Assembly (NCBI GenBank): GCA_949825045.1
Contig: OX463818.1
Span: 26,676,906-26,740,905 of the forward strand
Direction: 5' to 3'
DNA length: 64,000 nucleotides
Origin: Argyresthia goedartella
Lineage: Eukaryota > Arthropoda > Insecta > Lepidoptera > Argyresthiidae
A model generated the notes under the pieces. That model did no database searches and was not told the DNA's origin. It worked only from the letters and a program-made list of their open reading frames with translations. Made by a program: the position numbers and the translations under genes. How positions within the stretch are numbered: the first letter of the stretch is position 1; each line of letters opens with the position of its first letter. Positions 34,542-44,276 of this stretch are shown here, piece by piece.

Positions 34542-34700
34542 TCTGTGAAAATTTTAACTCTCTAGCTATTAAAGGTCAGGAGTTACACAGCCCGCTGGGG
34601 GACACACGGACTAACGGACCGACAGACGGACGGAAGGACAGCGGAGGCTTAGTAATACGGTCCCGTTTGGAACTCTACGGGTACAGAAACCTTAAAAAGG
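34255..34700 (-). repeat. GGGTTCCGT repeat, split by an S1 SINE
   Basis: Left part TTTTTTGTTGCTGTAGCGGC (34255-34297) and right part TTCTGTGAAAATTTTAACTC through the ACGGACGG tract to CTACGGGTACAGAAACCTT (34545-34700). The two halves align with the uninterrupted order at 25500-25670. The right end stops about 15 bp from the splice donor of the synaptotagmin exon. Confidence 0.65.
34298..34544 (+). mobile_element. SINE family S1, copy f (5' truncated)
   Basis: Starts inside the head (GACACTGCCTACAAGCCC). It then has GGGTTCGAGTCACGG, the full body and 3' domain, and a long TTA tail (34511-34540). Confidence 0.8.
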
Positions 34701-34714
34701 TGTCAGTGACTAAC

Positions 34715-34861
34715 CTTGATAAGTCCAATGTTAGAGTCAGCCCGCTCCAGGCTGCAGATGCTGAACTGGATGGAGGGCATATCGAGCCTGTGAGACAGCT
34801 GCCGCTGGAAGGTCTGGTGTCGGGTCGGCACATTCGGCAGGGTGGTCTGACGTAGCACCTG
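34715..34861 (-). CDS. Synaptotagmin internal exon (linker before C2A)
   Basis: This 49-codon exon reads, in the minus-strand frame, QVLRQTTLPNVPTRHQTFQR, then a QLSHRLDMPSIQFSI segment, and finally ADSNIGLIK. The arrangement LPNVP-RHQTFQRQLSHRLD, ending just before PELYK, is the cytoplasmic linker of a synaptotagmin. The donor is AAG|GTTAGT (34709-34717). The acceptor is TTATCAG|CAG at about 34862, with a second AG three bases further in. The exon is phase 0 at both ends and fits the 9057-9179 exon without a frame change. It has clearly higher GC than its surroundings. The paralogue is uncertain (Syt-alpha-like is my best guess). No upstream exon was found in the 29 kb to its right. Confidence 0.85.
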
Positions 34862-35794
34862 CTGATAATCATAATAATTTATTAATCTTAAAGAAATTTT
34901 TAGTACATTCAAAACACAGGGTAGTTCTTAAAGCAATATAGTAAGTTTGTTAGAGTTATTGTACCTTTTCCTTACGCTAGGTGAATGCCTGTGTTATGGG
35001 GAAGTTAGTTTTCGTTCAATCAATCGATCATTGGTTTATTTACCTATTAGTAGTGATATGGAAGTATCAGTCTCCTAGAATACAAGGCGATAACTATAAG
35101 TCAATATTTGTGAACCTTGATTGGATTGTTATATCATAACTGTAATTTATATGATTAGCAATTATTGAATCATAGATTTGTATTGTAAATGTACATATTT
35201 CATTAAAAGCCTGTATACAATTATCGCAGAAATATCTTGGGTTTATCGGCGGCGAATACGAAAACAATATATTTCAATCAACCATTTTTCTGCTTTGTTT
35301 TCTCAATTTCTAAAGATAAAGCGAAGTAAATGTGTTGACTGAATTCCTTTCACAAATTAATATATGTACCAACGTTTATTACTAGACAGCATCTTCGCGA
35401 TGAAACAAATTAAACGTATAAACTCCTAGACTGGTTTATTACTCTTTACCCGAACTATCACTGTATCAGTGCACTCACTAAAGCAGCTCAGCTAATTCTA
35501 TTTACATTTTCCCGCGGCATAAAGTCATCCCCCACGCCCTTAAGTTGCACTAAACTCAGACTCGCAAGTTAATTGAAAAAAGCCGCTCATAAGTCCCACT
35601 TAAATTGTACTTAGCAGAGAGTGCTAGCCAACGATTACGAGGGGAAAATATTTTCGCTAGGTTAAACTGGCGATGGGCCCGCTCAGGCTTAGTTTAAATT
35701 TTCTCACGTAACGCTAAGTGGAATTTTCTGGCACTTCCGTTCATCTTTCCGCATTTTGCTGCGTGCTGTTTTTGAAAAAGTCATTATAACTTTC
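34862..35794. other. Intronic sequence upstream of the exon
   Basis: AT-rich, with no gene or clear repeat recognised. Confidence 0.4.
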
Positions 35795-36390
35795 TGACCG
35801 AGCGAGCGAAGCGAGCGAAGGGCTCCATTTCGACAAGATAGGAGGCCGATTTTGCTTTCGTCTGTCTCTATTGTGTGTCTGTCAGTTGCGGTCTAGGGGC
35901 CACAGTTTTCAAGCGATCATCACAAAACTTGGCACACGTGTTCCTTGAATTATTTATATTTTTTTGTCGAGAGTTTTTCTCGATTTTCCCCTTTGGGAGG
36001 AATTATAACGTCATTACTTTTTTGTATGAGTTTTTTTTTCTGAAATGAGCCGGTTTTAAAAATATACTACACCATTAATTTTCGGCCGCCTGTTTTCTAA
36101 AAATCCAAGAAATATTTTCAAAACATACCAATTTTGGACTTCTCGAAGTAGGAGACGGATCAGTAAAGAGGATCTATACAGACCATGAGAGTCAGTGAAA
36201 TAGACTGTAACTATTTTCGTGAAATGTCAATAGATTGTATTTTAAATCGCAAAATGTTGTTTACAAAGTTATTGGTTGGCAGCTACTTTACTACGTAATT
36301 TTGTTTGAATCTAAAATACTTACCCATAAAATGGTTCACAGTCCCCCTGTTAGCAAGGTCTACTGCCCACAGGGCCACTTCTAAAATATG
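35795..36390 (+). repeat. GACCGAGCGAGCGAAGC repeat, copy 3
   Basis: Starts CTGACCGAGCGAGCGAAGCG. It contains ACAAAGTTATTGGTTGGCAG and ends AAGGTCTACTGCCCACAGGG followed by CCACTTCTAAAATATG, matching copies 1 and 2 at both ends. Confidence 0.6.
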
Positions 36391-36588
36391 TGTTACGATT
36401 TCAGTCGAAATAGGTACAATTTGACCATCGAGTCCTGTAATTTGGGAATTGTGCTTGATGGCTTACTAGTAGACTAGGCAATATATATTAACCATCTTTA
36501 TGTATGAGACTATTTCTTTTAAGACGTGGCAAACGAATTGTATTAATTCAGGTGTTGCTGCATTATTTTTATTTGTTGCAGAACAGCT

Positions 36589-37020
36589 GTGACCAGAAGC
36601 CACGCGGCTGCTAGTTATCATCTTGCGACGCAAACAAAATTGTGTTCAAAGTTGCCTTTTTCCGAGATGCTGCATAAGTATGCTATCTACCGTCTAGACA
36701 GCTGCGCAACTGCTACTCATGATGTTTGTAATAATAAATTAACTGCGGAGGGTCTCCAGCGGCGCAAGTATGCCGCCCTCGGGGAGGACTACATGTTTGT
36801 GCCGTTTGGCGTGGAGACCCTCGGGCCGTGGGGACCCGACGCACGGCGAGTCTTTACAGAGATTGCGAAAAGACTCGTTGAAGCGTCGGATAATCCAAGA
36901 GCTGGCACCTTCCTCGCCCAGCGCATAAGCCTGGCGATACAGCGAGGCCATGGTGCCAGTATGTTAGGCACTCTGCCTCTCGACGGCGGCGATCTGAGAG
37001 ATATTTTTTATTTAATTTAA
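36589..37020 (+). pseudogene. C-terminal fragment of a LINE polyprotein
   Basis: A 143-residue open frame. Its second half carries VPFGVETLGPWGPDARRVF and AGTFLAQRISLAIQRGHGAS and ends in an IFYLI terminus. I recognise this as the C-terminal segment found downstream of the reverse transcriptase in some insect non-LTR retrotransposons. No catalytic part is present, so this would be a 5'-truncated insertion. The first 45 residues look unrelated to the family. An intron-acceptor-like TTTATTTGTTGCAG directly precedes it, so a captured exon cannot be excluded, but I see no partner exon. Confidence 0.55.
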
Positions 37021-37477
37021 TATTTGTACATAAGTTAGGTTATTTTGTGTTTTTTTTTTATTTGTAGCTTTATTACTACTGTATAAATTATTCTACTTTC
37101 GCATTGACTTCAATAATAAAATATAACCGACCATAAATAAACATACTTCTACAAAAATGACTGGAGCTTCGGAGTTATTAAGGTTTCGCATGGACCCAGT
37201 TTTGTTTCTTCTACGGCACTGCAACCATCTAGTCATTTTCCCAGCTCTGAGGATCGATGTCACCTTGAGTGCAGCAGAAAGCGCTCGCTCCGTCACAAAT
37301 ATAGACCGCGCCAAATATGAAAGGATGTTTGCACGTTGCAAATTTGAAGGTGAGATTACAGAAATAGGTTAATGTGGGGTGAGAGAGAGAGAGGTCACTT
37401 TTCATCCGAAGCCAATAATATTTGCCATGATCTGTACCTTCTATATAAATAGCGCATATTGCGTGGGGTGCCGTGCC
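37021..37477. other. Spacer
   Basis: The region 37200-37340 is GC-richer and open on both strands but has no recognisable protein family and no convincing splice pair. Confidence 0.35.
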
Positions 37478-37582
37478 TCCATGGCTCACAGTTAAATCGA
37501 CTATCCATGGCTCACAGTGAAATCGACTGTCCATGGCTCACAGTTAAATCGACTATCCATGGCTCACAGTTAAATCGACTAT
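37478..37582. repeat. 26-bp tandem repeat, four units
   Basis: Unit beginning TCCATGGCTCACAGTTAAAT, repeated four times with single-base differences. Confidence 0.9.
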
Positions 37583-37881
37583 CGATAACTGTAAACACAA
37601 AGGGATTGTTTATAGTCCGTATACCACACGAGCTGATGCCCGCTCAATATGTGGGGACTCGGACATAGCAGGGAGGTCTGTCTCCTGGGCATGGGTAATT
37701 ACACTTTTCTCCCCTCCAACAAAAAAAAAAAGGGGTGTGCCGTGCCGTGAGCCTACATGATTGCGTCTGATTTGTGGTGAAACGCGCTTCTGGCACTTTT
37801 GTTCTGCTTTTTGTGGCCTCGGCGTAGTTATGGGATCTGCGGCGCTGTGCTCACTGCATCACAACTTAGTGTGTTGTTTTT

Positions 37882-38180
37882 TTAGGGTTCCGTACCACAA
37901 AAGGAGGAACCCTTATATGGTCACTCGCATGTCTGTCCGTCCGTCCGTCTGTCTGTCACAGGCACTTTTCTCAAGAACTATCAGAGATAAAGTCTTGATA
38001 TCTTCTGCAAAAATACTTATCGTGATAACGGCAACATAATTCAAGTCTAATATGAAAAAATATTGCCAACAAAGGGAGGGGGTAAAATGACAAAAAAAAC
38101 ACCGTAATAAGTCATGTAGGGTATCGTTGAAAAGGGCTATATATATATATATATTTTGTTTTAGTTTAGTTAGTGACACT
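37882..38180 (+). repeat. GGGTTCCGTACC repeat, copy with CCGT tract
   Basis: AGGGTTCCGTACCACAAAAG, then GTCTGTCCGTCCGTCCGTCT, then a long conserved tail. Same family as 11510 and 25290. It includes a short (AT)n tract at 38139-38154. Confidence 0.6.
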
Positions 38181-38373
38181 TCAGACGTTATGAACAAAAA
38201 AGTGCAAAAAAAGCCCGCCTTATCTCCGAAACTACAGAGTCTAAAATTAAGAAAAAATACAGAATATTGCAGTTAAGAGAAAAATTAGAGGAACCGTTTA
38301 ATTTATCTGTAAACCATATATACACAAACTTGTAAATTCACCTGGTTACATACATGGAGTATGAAATTGCATC

Positions 38374-38668
38374 CTAGTGGTTCAAATAGGCTTGATATGT
38401 CGCTCAATATGTTGCGTTTTGTTGGATTTGTTTGTTTATTTTGTTTCAGGGTAGATGAAAACACAAATTCGTCTTTCTTTGGATTCCACCCTAGACACAA
38501 TGTTTTCGATGTTTCTGTGTCGGTAATGTCTAAATTTCGCGGATTTCTCATATGTTCTGGCAAGTCTTCCACCAGCCGTGGGTCATTGCTCGACCACTTT
38601 CGCAGGTTGAATCCTCCACACCGCAATAGTTCGATCAGACTGTTTCGGGTTGATTTTGCTTATCGATT
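38374..38668 (-). pseudogene. BEL/Pao pol fragment (after the reverse transcriptase)
   Basis: The minus strand encodes NSLIELLRCGGFNLRKWSSN, then KTLCLGWNPKKDEFVFSS, then TKRNILSDISSLFEPLG. This is the conserved order between reverse transcriptase and RNase H in BEL/Pao elements. Both ends are truncated, and an S1 SINE begins a few bases to its right. It is not from the same copy as the BEL at 46958-53389. Confidence 0.75.
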
Positions 38669-38680
38669 GTTTGTTCACTA

Positions 38681-38932
38681 AATAATAATAATACCTTGGA
38701 CACTATTGACACACATTGATCTAGCCCCAAACTAGGATTCCCTGTATCTTGGGTACTAGACAACGATACACATACTTACATAGATAAATATTATACTTAG
38801 ATAGATAAACAACCATGACTAGGGTACAAACATCCGTTCTCATCAAACAAATATTTGGCCCCACCGGGACTTGAACCCGGGACCCTTGGCTTCGTAGGCA
38901 GGGTCACTGCCGAGTCGGCCATTCGGGTCATC
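38681..38932 (-). mobile_element. SINE family S1, copy g
   Basis: Complete minus-strand S1: AATAATAATAATACC tail, the 3' domain with CCCAAACTAGGATTCCCTG, the body, and the head with GTCACTGCCGAGTCGGCC. Confidence 0.85.
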
Positions 38933-39129
38933 AATAGGGCGTCGTCAACAACAAAAAGTTTTCAAGTACTGTTTTTGCTTCAGGGTATTTGTGTATTTTT
39001 TAATGTTCTGAGAGCTAAGAATTAATTTAAATAAATCGCTCATCGAAATCGAAAGAATTAATTTAAATAAATCTCTCCTGTTTGGTGTGATTAAGACCGG
39101 CAAGCCAGAGTATTTGTATGATAAATAAG

Positions 39130-39888
39130 AGTGGCGAATGTCACTTCACCCTAACAGGGCCATGACAACTATCTTGTCTGCATGTGACTGCAGCGTTTCG
39201 TGGTAGTTTCAGGTATTTGGCCACCAAATGTTGGAACAACATCCCTCCACCAATACGGCAATTAAAGTCCAAAACCTGTTTCAAACTTCGTTTGAAGAAA
39301 CTTCTTTTGGATCAACAACAATAATAACCGTTCTGTCAGCCCATGGTGACCGATCCTTAGAATGAGGTGTGGCGTGGCTCGTTCTTGTTTTTTTGCTATT
39401 TGCTAGCTCATGCTGTTTGCGTCCTTGTTTATTTGCTTGCTTCTGGATGGTCAGGTCTTCCTCTGTCACGTTTTCTTCCCGCTTATTCCTTCTGTTTTCT
39501 GGTACCGCTTTGTATTTCTTTGGTTCTCTGCGATAGAACTATTCATTATGTATTTACCCACCATATTTGTATTTATCCTTCGTATAATATTGCACCGTAT
39601 GTATGACACACGTTATATTTGTGCATCACACATACTGTATTGACTCACACTGCCTACTATATGGTTCGGCAGAATATCAGTGTTCCAGGTTCCCTGCAGC
39701 GTATGCTGAGCCGCGCCGCATCACTGTCACGTTACACGCCGCATAGAATTTGTCATGACTCCTACATAGTTTTCTTTATTTTTGTAATTTATCTGATTTT
39801 CGTATTGCTGGTTGTTTTTTTTTCTTGTTTATCTATGTGTTGTGTAATTTGACTTTTGAATAAACTTTTTTATATTCTATTCTATTCT
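39130..39888 (+). mobile_element. 5'-truncated LINE 3' end with ATTCT tail
   Basis: 39207-39321 reads YLATKCWNNIPPPIRQLKS followed by a basic LRLKKLLL end and a stop, typical of the C terminus of CR1/Jockey-group LINEs. A long 3' UTR ends AATAAACTTTTTTATATTCT and repeats ATTCT, as does the LINE at 18300-21594. Whether both are the same family needs alignment. Confidence 0.65.
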
Positions 39889-41031
39889 AAATAATTTGAA
39901 TTCATGTACTTGTTATTTATTTAATAGCTATAAAAATATATAGTTTTAGTCCTCAGGACGAAACCCATACATCGGTTATAAGCAATTTTTACAAGCTTTT
40001 TTAACATTTTAATTCCTATGCTCTTATTCGTAAAAACTTACCTATAATCATCGATATAAATACTATCTATACTAGAAGGCCTATCCTTGCCTTCCCGTAC
40101 TAAATTTCTTACCATTTTGAGGCTAAGAAAAATAGCGCCCCTGTCGGAATTCGTCGGAACCAAGACAGTACGAAAAATTGTAACGGCGTCACGGTCGGTC
40201 ACGTTCCGATTTGTGGTGTATAGACACATTATTAGGAAAGTTGATCTACGGATAACTCTCAAATACCCGGTGACTTTTAATCGGTGATTAGGAGTAGAAA
40301 TAAAATATATCTAGCTAAAATTTTACTTAAGGGGCGAGGTCTCACGCAATTAGCTCATGTTTAATTAATAAAAAGTTGAAACATAATTAAATAGGCATAT
40401 TAATTTTTGTCTTTGCCGTTAAATTATGAAAGAGGATGTAAGCTCACAGATACACATTAGTAGCGTGACTTGGAATTTAAGATCTTGATTTTAATTTATA
40501 AGTAATAAACTACCTAATCATAGAAAAAGTTATGAATTAGTTAGGGGGGGGGGGGGGTAACCAAATGACATTACGAATAGTAATCTAATGACATTACGAA
40601 TATTAATCTTGACATTACGAATAGAAAAATAACCAAATCGGATCGTTTTTCAAATATAGGAAGCGGGCAGTTTCACTGTGCGTCGCGCGTCGCTACAAAG
40701 TTACGTCAGTCGAATGGTTGATTTTCGTTTGAGGATTTTTTCGAGAACAATATTTTATAGATAATCAATTTAAAGCCAATAGTAATTGATAATATAATAT
40801 TTACTTGTGATACGACACTCCCTGTTTTTGTGTTTTGCGATTTGGGTATGATTTACACCTTTTTACGTCGCAGGTCACCATTTTTGTTTTTGCTGCCGAT
40901 ATATCAATCGGCTGTCACCGTCCAAGCGCGACTGATTGCAAACAGTCCAATTTTCCCGATTTTGTACTGTTTTTGTAGCGACACTTTCAAGCGCTCCGTG
41001 CCCTGTCCCTACTATTCAAGTCTGTGCCTAT
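39889..41031. other. Intronic sequence
   Basis: No supported gene. There is a G14-15 run at 40542-40556 and tandem GACATTACGAATA words at about 40567-40625. Confidence 0.45.
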
Positions 41032-41337
41032 AATAGTAGTTTATATGACTGATACATAATAATATCACTCGAGAGTTTTAATGCCTTATGTACAGTTACA
41101 TACACTAGTTTATCTACACACATAACATAAGCTCTCTTTGATTTGTTCAGGAACCGCATGTTCGACCGGCATTGTGGCATTGATCATTGCTTTGCACTTG
41201 ATTAGCTTGTTCAGTAGTACCAACTTCAAAGACAAACTATTTTACCAAGTAGTATATCTTTAATAATCATTATTCTGGTCCCAACATGCGGTTTTTGGAC
41301 GCAGTAAAGAGGGTTTACGTACGTGTGTAGATAAACT
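41032..41337. repeat. Dispersed inverted-repeat element, copy 2
   Basis: Same family as 15243-15632: AGTTTATCTACACACATAAC, GGAACCGCATGTTCGACCGG, mirrored by CATGCGGTTTTTGGACGCAG and GTGTGTAGATAAACT. The centre differs from copy 1. Confidence 0.7.
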
Positions 41338-42106
41338 TATTTCATGTCTACCGGTCGGTACCAATGAAAACTCATTTCTGTGGTACTGGTTTGTATTGTT
41401 TTAGGTTAATTGGTCAGAAAACTTGATATTTCGTACTTTAATCGAAACAAGGGAAGCTAATATTATTCCAAATCTCACACGCAGGGCAAGCTAAAGCCAT
41501 GTTATATCTATGAAAATTATCTTTTTAAAAATTACTTCATTGCTATTCAAACTTCCAAGCAAATTTTAATCTCTACGAAGTCGTAACACTTTTATTTCTT
41601 TAGATAATTCGCTACAAAAATATACATGCAAGAACACAATTTTGCATGGAAAACATAATTTAATGAGGATTTTATAAATCCTCTTGGGACACCTCTTTGT
41701 ACAGGTGATTTGGGTAAGCGAACTAATCCACTGTCATTCTAATTTTAATAACAGAATTTCAGCCAAAACCGCAATACAGGGTTAATTAATAAATTTGGCT
41801 TAAGGTTGTCCTATTTACACGAAGTGAATCATGTAAATAGTAAGCCCATGGCACACACAATGTTTAAAATGTAATATATCGTCAGAGGTGAACTTTAAAC
41901 CAGAAATATTACAATCTTGATTAAATGTGACACATTGGCCCCAAGATATCGCAAGCTGTGTCCTCTCTTTCTCGCATAGGGTAAGGTGGGGTGAGAAAAA
42001 GAGAGGTGATCGCCCCCACAGAGCTAAAGTACTTGGCGCGAAACTAAAATGGATTCCAACGCTTGATTTTCCTGATTTTGACGGTAGTCTGTCATTTGTT
42101 AAAGGG
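41338..42106. other. AT-rich spacer
   Basis: Nothing recognised. Confidence 0.35.
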
Positions 42107-42275
42107 AAATATTAAACTGCACATCAAAAACACTGATTTTGCAATATGCAAGAACAACAAAAATACTTAAAACATAAACTTGAGTATATATTAAATATTT
42201 AAAACATAAAAAGTGTTTTTGCTAATCCTTTTTTGGTGTGCAAATCGGTATTTTTGATGTGCGATTATTTAATCT
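42107..42275. repeat. Core-family arms without the GC-rich core
   Basis: AAACTGCACATCAAAAACAC at the left and GTATTTTTGATGTGCGATTA at the right match the arms of 44029-44276. The interior keeps GCAAGAACAACAAAAATACTT but has lost the GCGAAGC hairpin. Confidence 0.65.
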
Positions 42276-42309
42276 GCCTTTGTTAAATAAGGAATGGGTG
42301 CATACTTTT

Positions 42310-42430
42310 AGTTAGTCGCGCGAAAATCGCGCTGCAGTCGCGCGGCTGTCATTAATATGTAAATCAGCCGCTTCTGAGCAGCGCGACAACAGCGCGGCAG
42401 TCGTCCGGCTATCGCGCTGCATAGTGTGAA
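42310..42430. repeat. GCGCGAC-rich segment
   Basis: Several degenerate GCGCGAC and GTCGCGCGGC words in both orientations, as in subterminal repeats of hAT-like MITEs. Boundaries not defined. Confidence 0.4.
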
Positions 42431-42885
42431 AGAGCACTACAGGCTGGGATAACACTATGTCACGCAAAATTTAGTATTGTGGGCGCTTGGGCGCTTTTGT
42501 GCCGCTGCCACCCCTATGGGAAAAGGTATGATAGAAACCAAATGGCACAATTCGGCTACCTCTCAAAGAGGTAAAGAGGTCAAAGAGTTAAGGTGCCCCC
42601 AAACTCATGTCCCGATTACCAAAACAACTGGGTCTGCCACTTACAAAACATATATTGTTTTAGGTGGATTTCTTGAATATTGGCACAGTCGACGTGAGGA
42701 CTAAATCGCTATGCTTTTAACAACGGCGGTTAGCAAAACAAAAGAAAAACCTTTTCCACGACACGATAAGTTCTTTGAAAATATTCGGTGAAATAATATG
42801 TCTGATAGACGATGTCAAAAAAAACAGTGTCATGTTATGTTGACGGTTATTTAATCTTCTAGGCATTGAAAAGACCCGGATAATA

Positions 42886-43396
42886 TTATTCATGTCGCAG
42901 TTAGTTGGTTAAATCAGACACGTTAACTCTCTATACCGTTAATTAAATGCCGAAGTTTAACCAAGTCACTAAAATTCCGTCAGACAAGTGAGTGAACGAA
43001 ACGTTTAACGAGTTGTCTAAACATTCCTAGGCAACAAGACATATACAATATAAATATTTTCATGTGTACTTAACTTTGTTTTAAGTATTTTTGTTGTTCT
43101 TACATGTTCAAGCTAACACGATGGATAAAGGGGGCTTCGCTTCGCTCACCCCCTTTACCCATCACCTAAGCTAAATGAATGTTTTGCCATGATATAAGTT
43201 GTGCAAATCAGCTGTTGTCGTGACGCCCTCTTGTTTTCCAACACGCCGGGTTTCGGTAAGACAGATTATTAAACGTTTTCGACGATGCTTTATTTAAATC
43301 AAAATGCTAGTGACTTGGGTTAACGTCGGCATTAAATTAACGGTCTAGAGAGTTAATTAAGTGTCTGATTTAACCAACCAACTGCGACATTCATAA
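42886..43396. mobile_element. Palindromic element with GCGAAGC core, arm type iv
   Basis: Arms of about 90 bp: left ATGTCGCAGTTAGTTGGTTA, then AATCAGACACGTTAACTCTC, mirrored at the right (GTGTCTGATTTAACCAACCA and ACTGCGACATTCAT). The core at 43075-43185 has TTTAAGTATTTTTGTTGTTC, ACATGTTCAAGCTAACACGA, GGGCTTCGCTTCGCTCACCC and CATCACCTAAGCTAAATG. Confidence 0.8.
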
Positions 43397-44028
43397 CACT
43401 CTAGGTATCTTCGCTTGCCGGCAAACGCGATTTACGCTTCGAAACCTGTGGGTCAGCTAATAATAGTGTAAAACAACGAGCGCGACAGCTTTCATATAGG
43501 TACCTAAAGGTCTGTGACAAAAGGTGCGTTTACTCGGATACCCACGAGCAAAAAATAGCTTAAGCACGCGCAAGAAACGCTTGTCTGAAACCGATTTAGA
43601 GTTAAGTTGAGAAACTTTTCAAACTAACGAGGCGAGCTGCTGACAGTTGAAGTAGATCCATGAGAAGTGGCTATGAACATGTAACAGATGCGTGGGTCGA
43701 ACCGTTCCATGTCCAGAGTCGGAAAGGAATAAGGGATATACCCATCAGTGGAAGGAAACAAGTTGATTGGGATGACTAGTAACTTTACTGGATGACCTAA
43801 CTTATGCCGTATTTGTGTAAGTATATGCTACGCTTTAAACTGTTTGTTGAATACCTATTTATTATGAAGACAGACCACAACCGATATTCAAACAAAATAA
43901 CCAAAATGACAACATAATTTGCAATAAGAACATGACTTCAATATAATTATCTTCAATCTATAACTTTCAAGTCAGTTCGACATTTTACTTCATCTGACTG
44001 TATTTCCATGCAAAAAAAAATGGGAAAT
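43397..44028. other. Spacer
   Basis: Nothing recognised. Confidence 0.35.
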
Positions 44029-44276
44029 ATTAAACTGCACATCAAATATACTGATTAACACAGCAAATATCAGGGCAAAAGGCTGCGGTAACTTAGGTGA
44101 AGGGTAAAGGGGGTGAGCGAAGCGAAGCCTTATCCTTCGTGTTGGGTTGAACATGTAAGAACAACAAAAAATACTTTAAACTTAAATTTGAGTACACATA
44201 AAATATGTAAGACATAAAATGAGTTTTTGCTGATCCTTTTTGGATGTGCAAATCAGTATTTTTGATGTGCGATTAA
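44029..44276. mobile_element. Palindromic element with GCGAAGC core, arm type iii
   Basis: Arms: TTAAACTGCACATCAAATAT and, inverted, ATTTTTGATGTGCGATTAA. The core is CAGGGCAAAAGGCTGCGG, then TTAGGTGAAGGGTAAAGGGG, GAGCGAAGCGAAGCC, and TTGAACATGTAAGAACAAC. Confidence 0.75.

Larger units (their letters stand above)
9180..34714 (-). other. Synaptotagmin intron of about 25.5 kb
   Basis: Bounded by the donor AAG|GTTAGT (34714 on the minus strand) and the acceptor CGCAG at 9180. It holds almost all the repeats described between these points and no further exon that I can recognise. Small exons of a few codons could be missed. Confidence 0.7.

Noticed and set aside
37093..37372. Possible extra synaptotagmin exon on the minus strand (donor-like AAG|GTGACA)
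   Set aside because: No acceptor with a usable reading frame and no similarity to the synaptotagmin linker or membrane segment.
37478..37582. CRISPR-like array (repeated 26-bp units)
   Set aside because: Units are directly adjacent with no unique spacers, in a eukaryotic context. An ordinary minisatellite.
40038..40287. Overlapping frames of 66-74 codons on both strands
   Set aside because: No recognisable family, no splice context, not repeated in the window.
40542..40556. Poly-G run as a G-quadruplex regulatory site
   Set aside because: A single homopolymer run with no nearby gene. Also a likely place for sequencing slippage.
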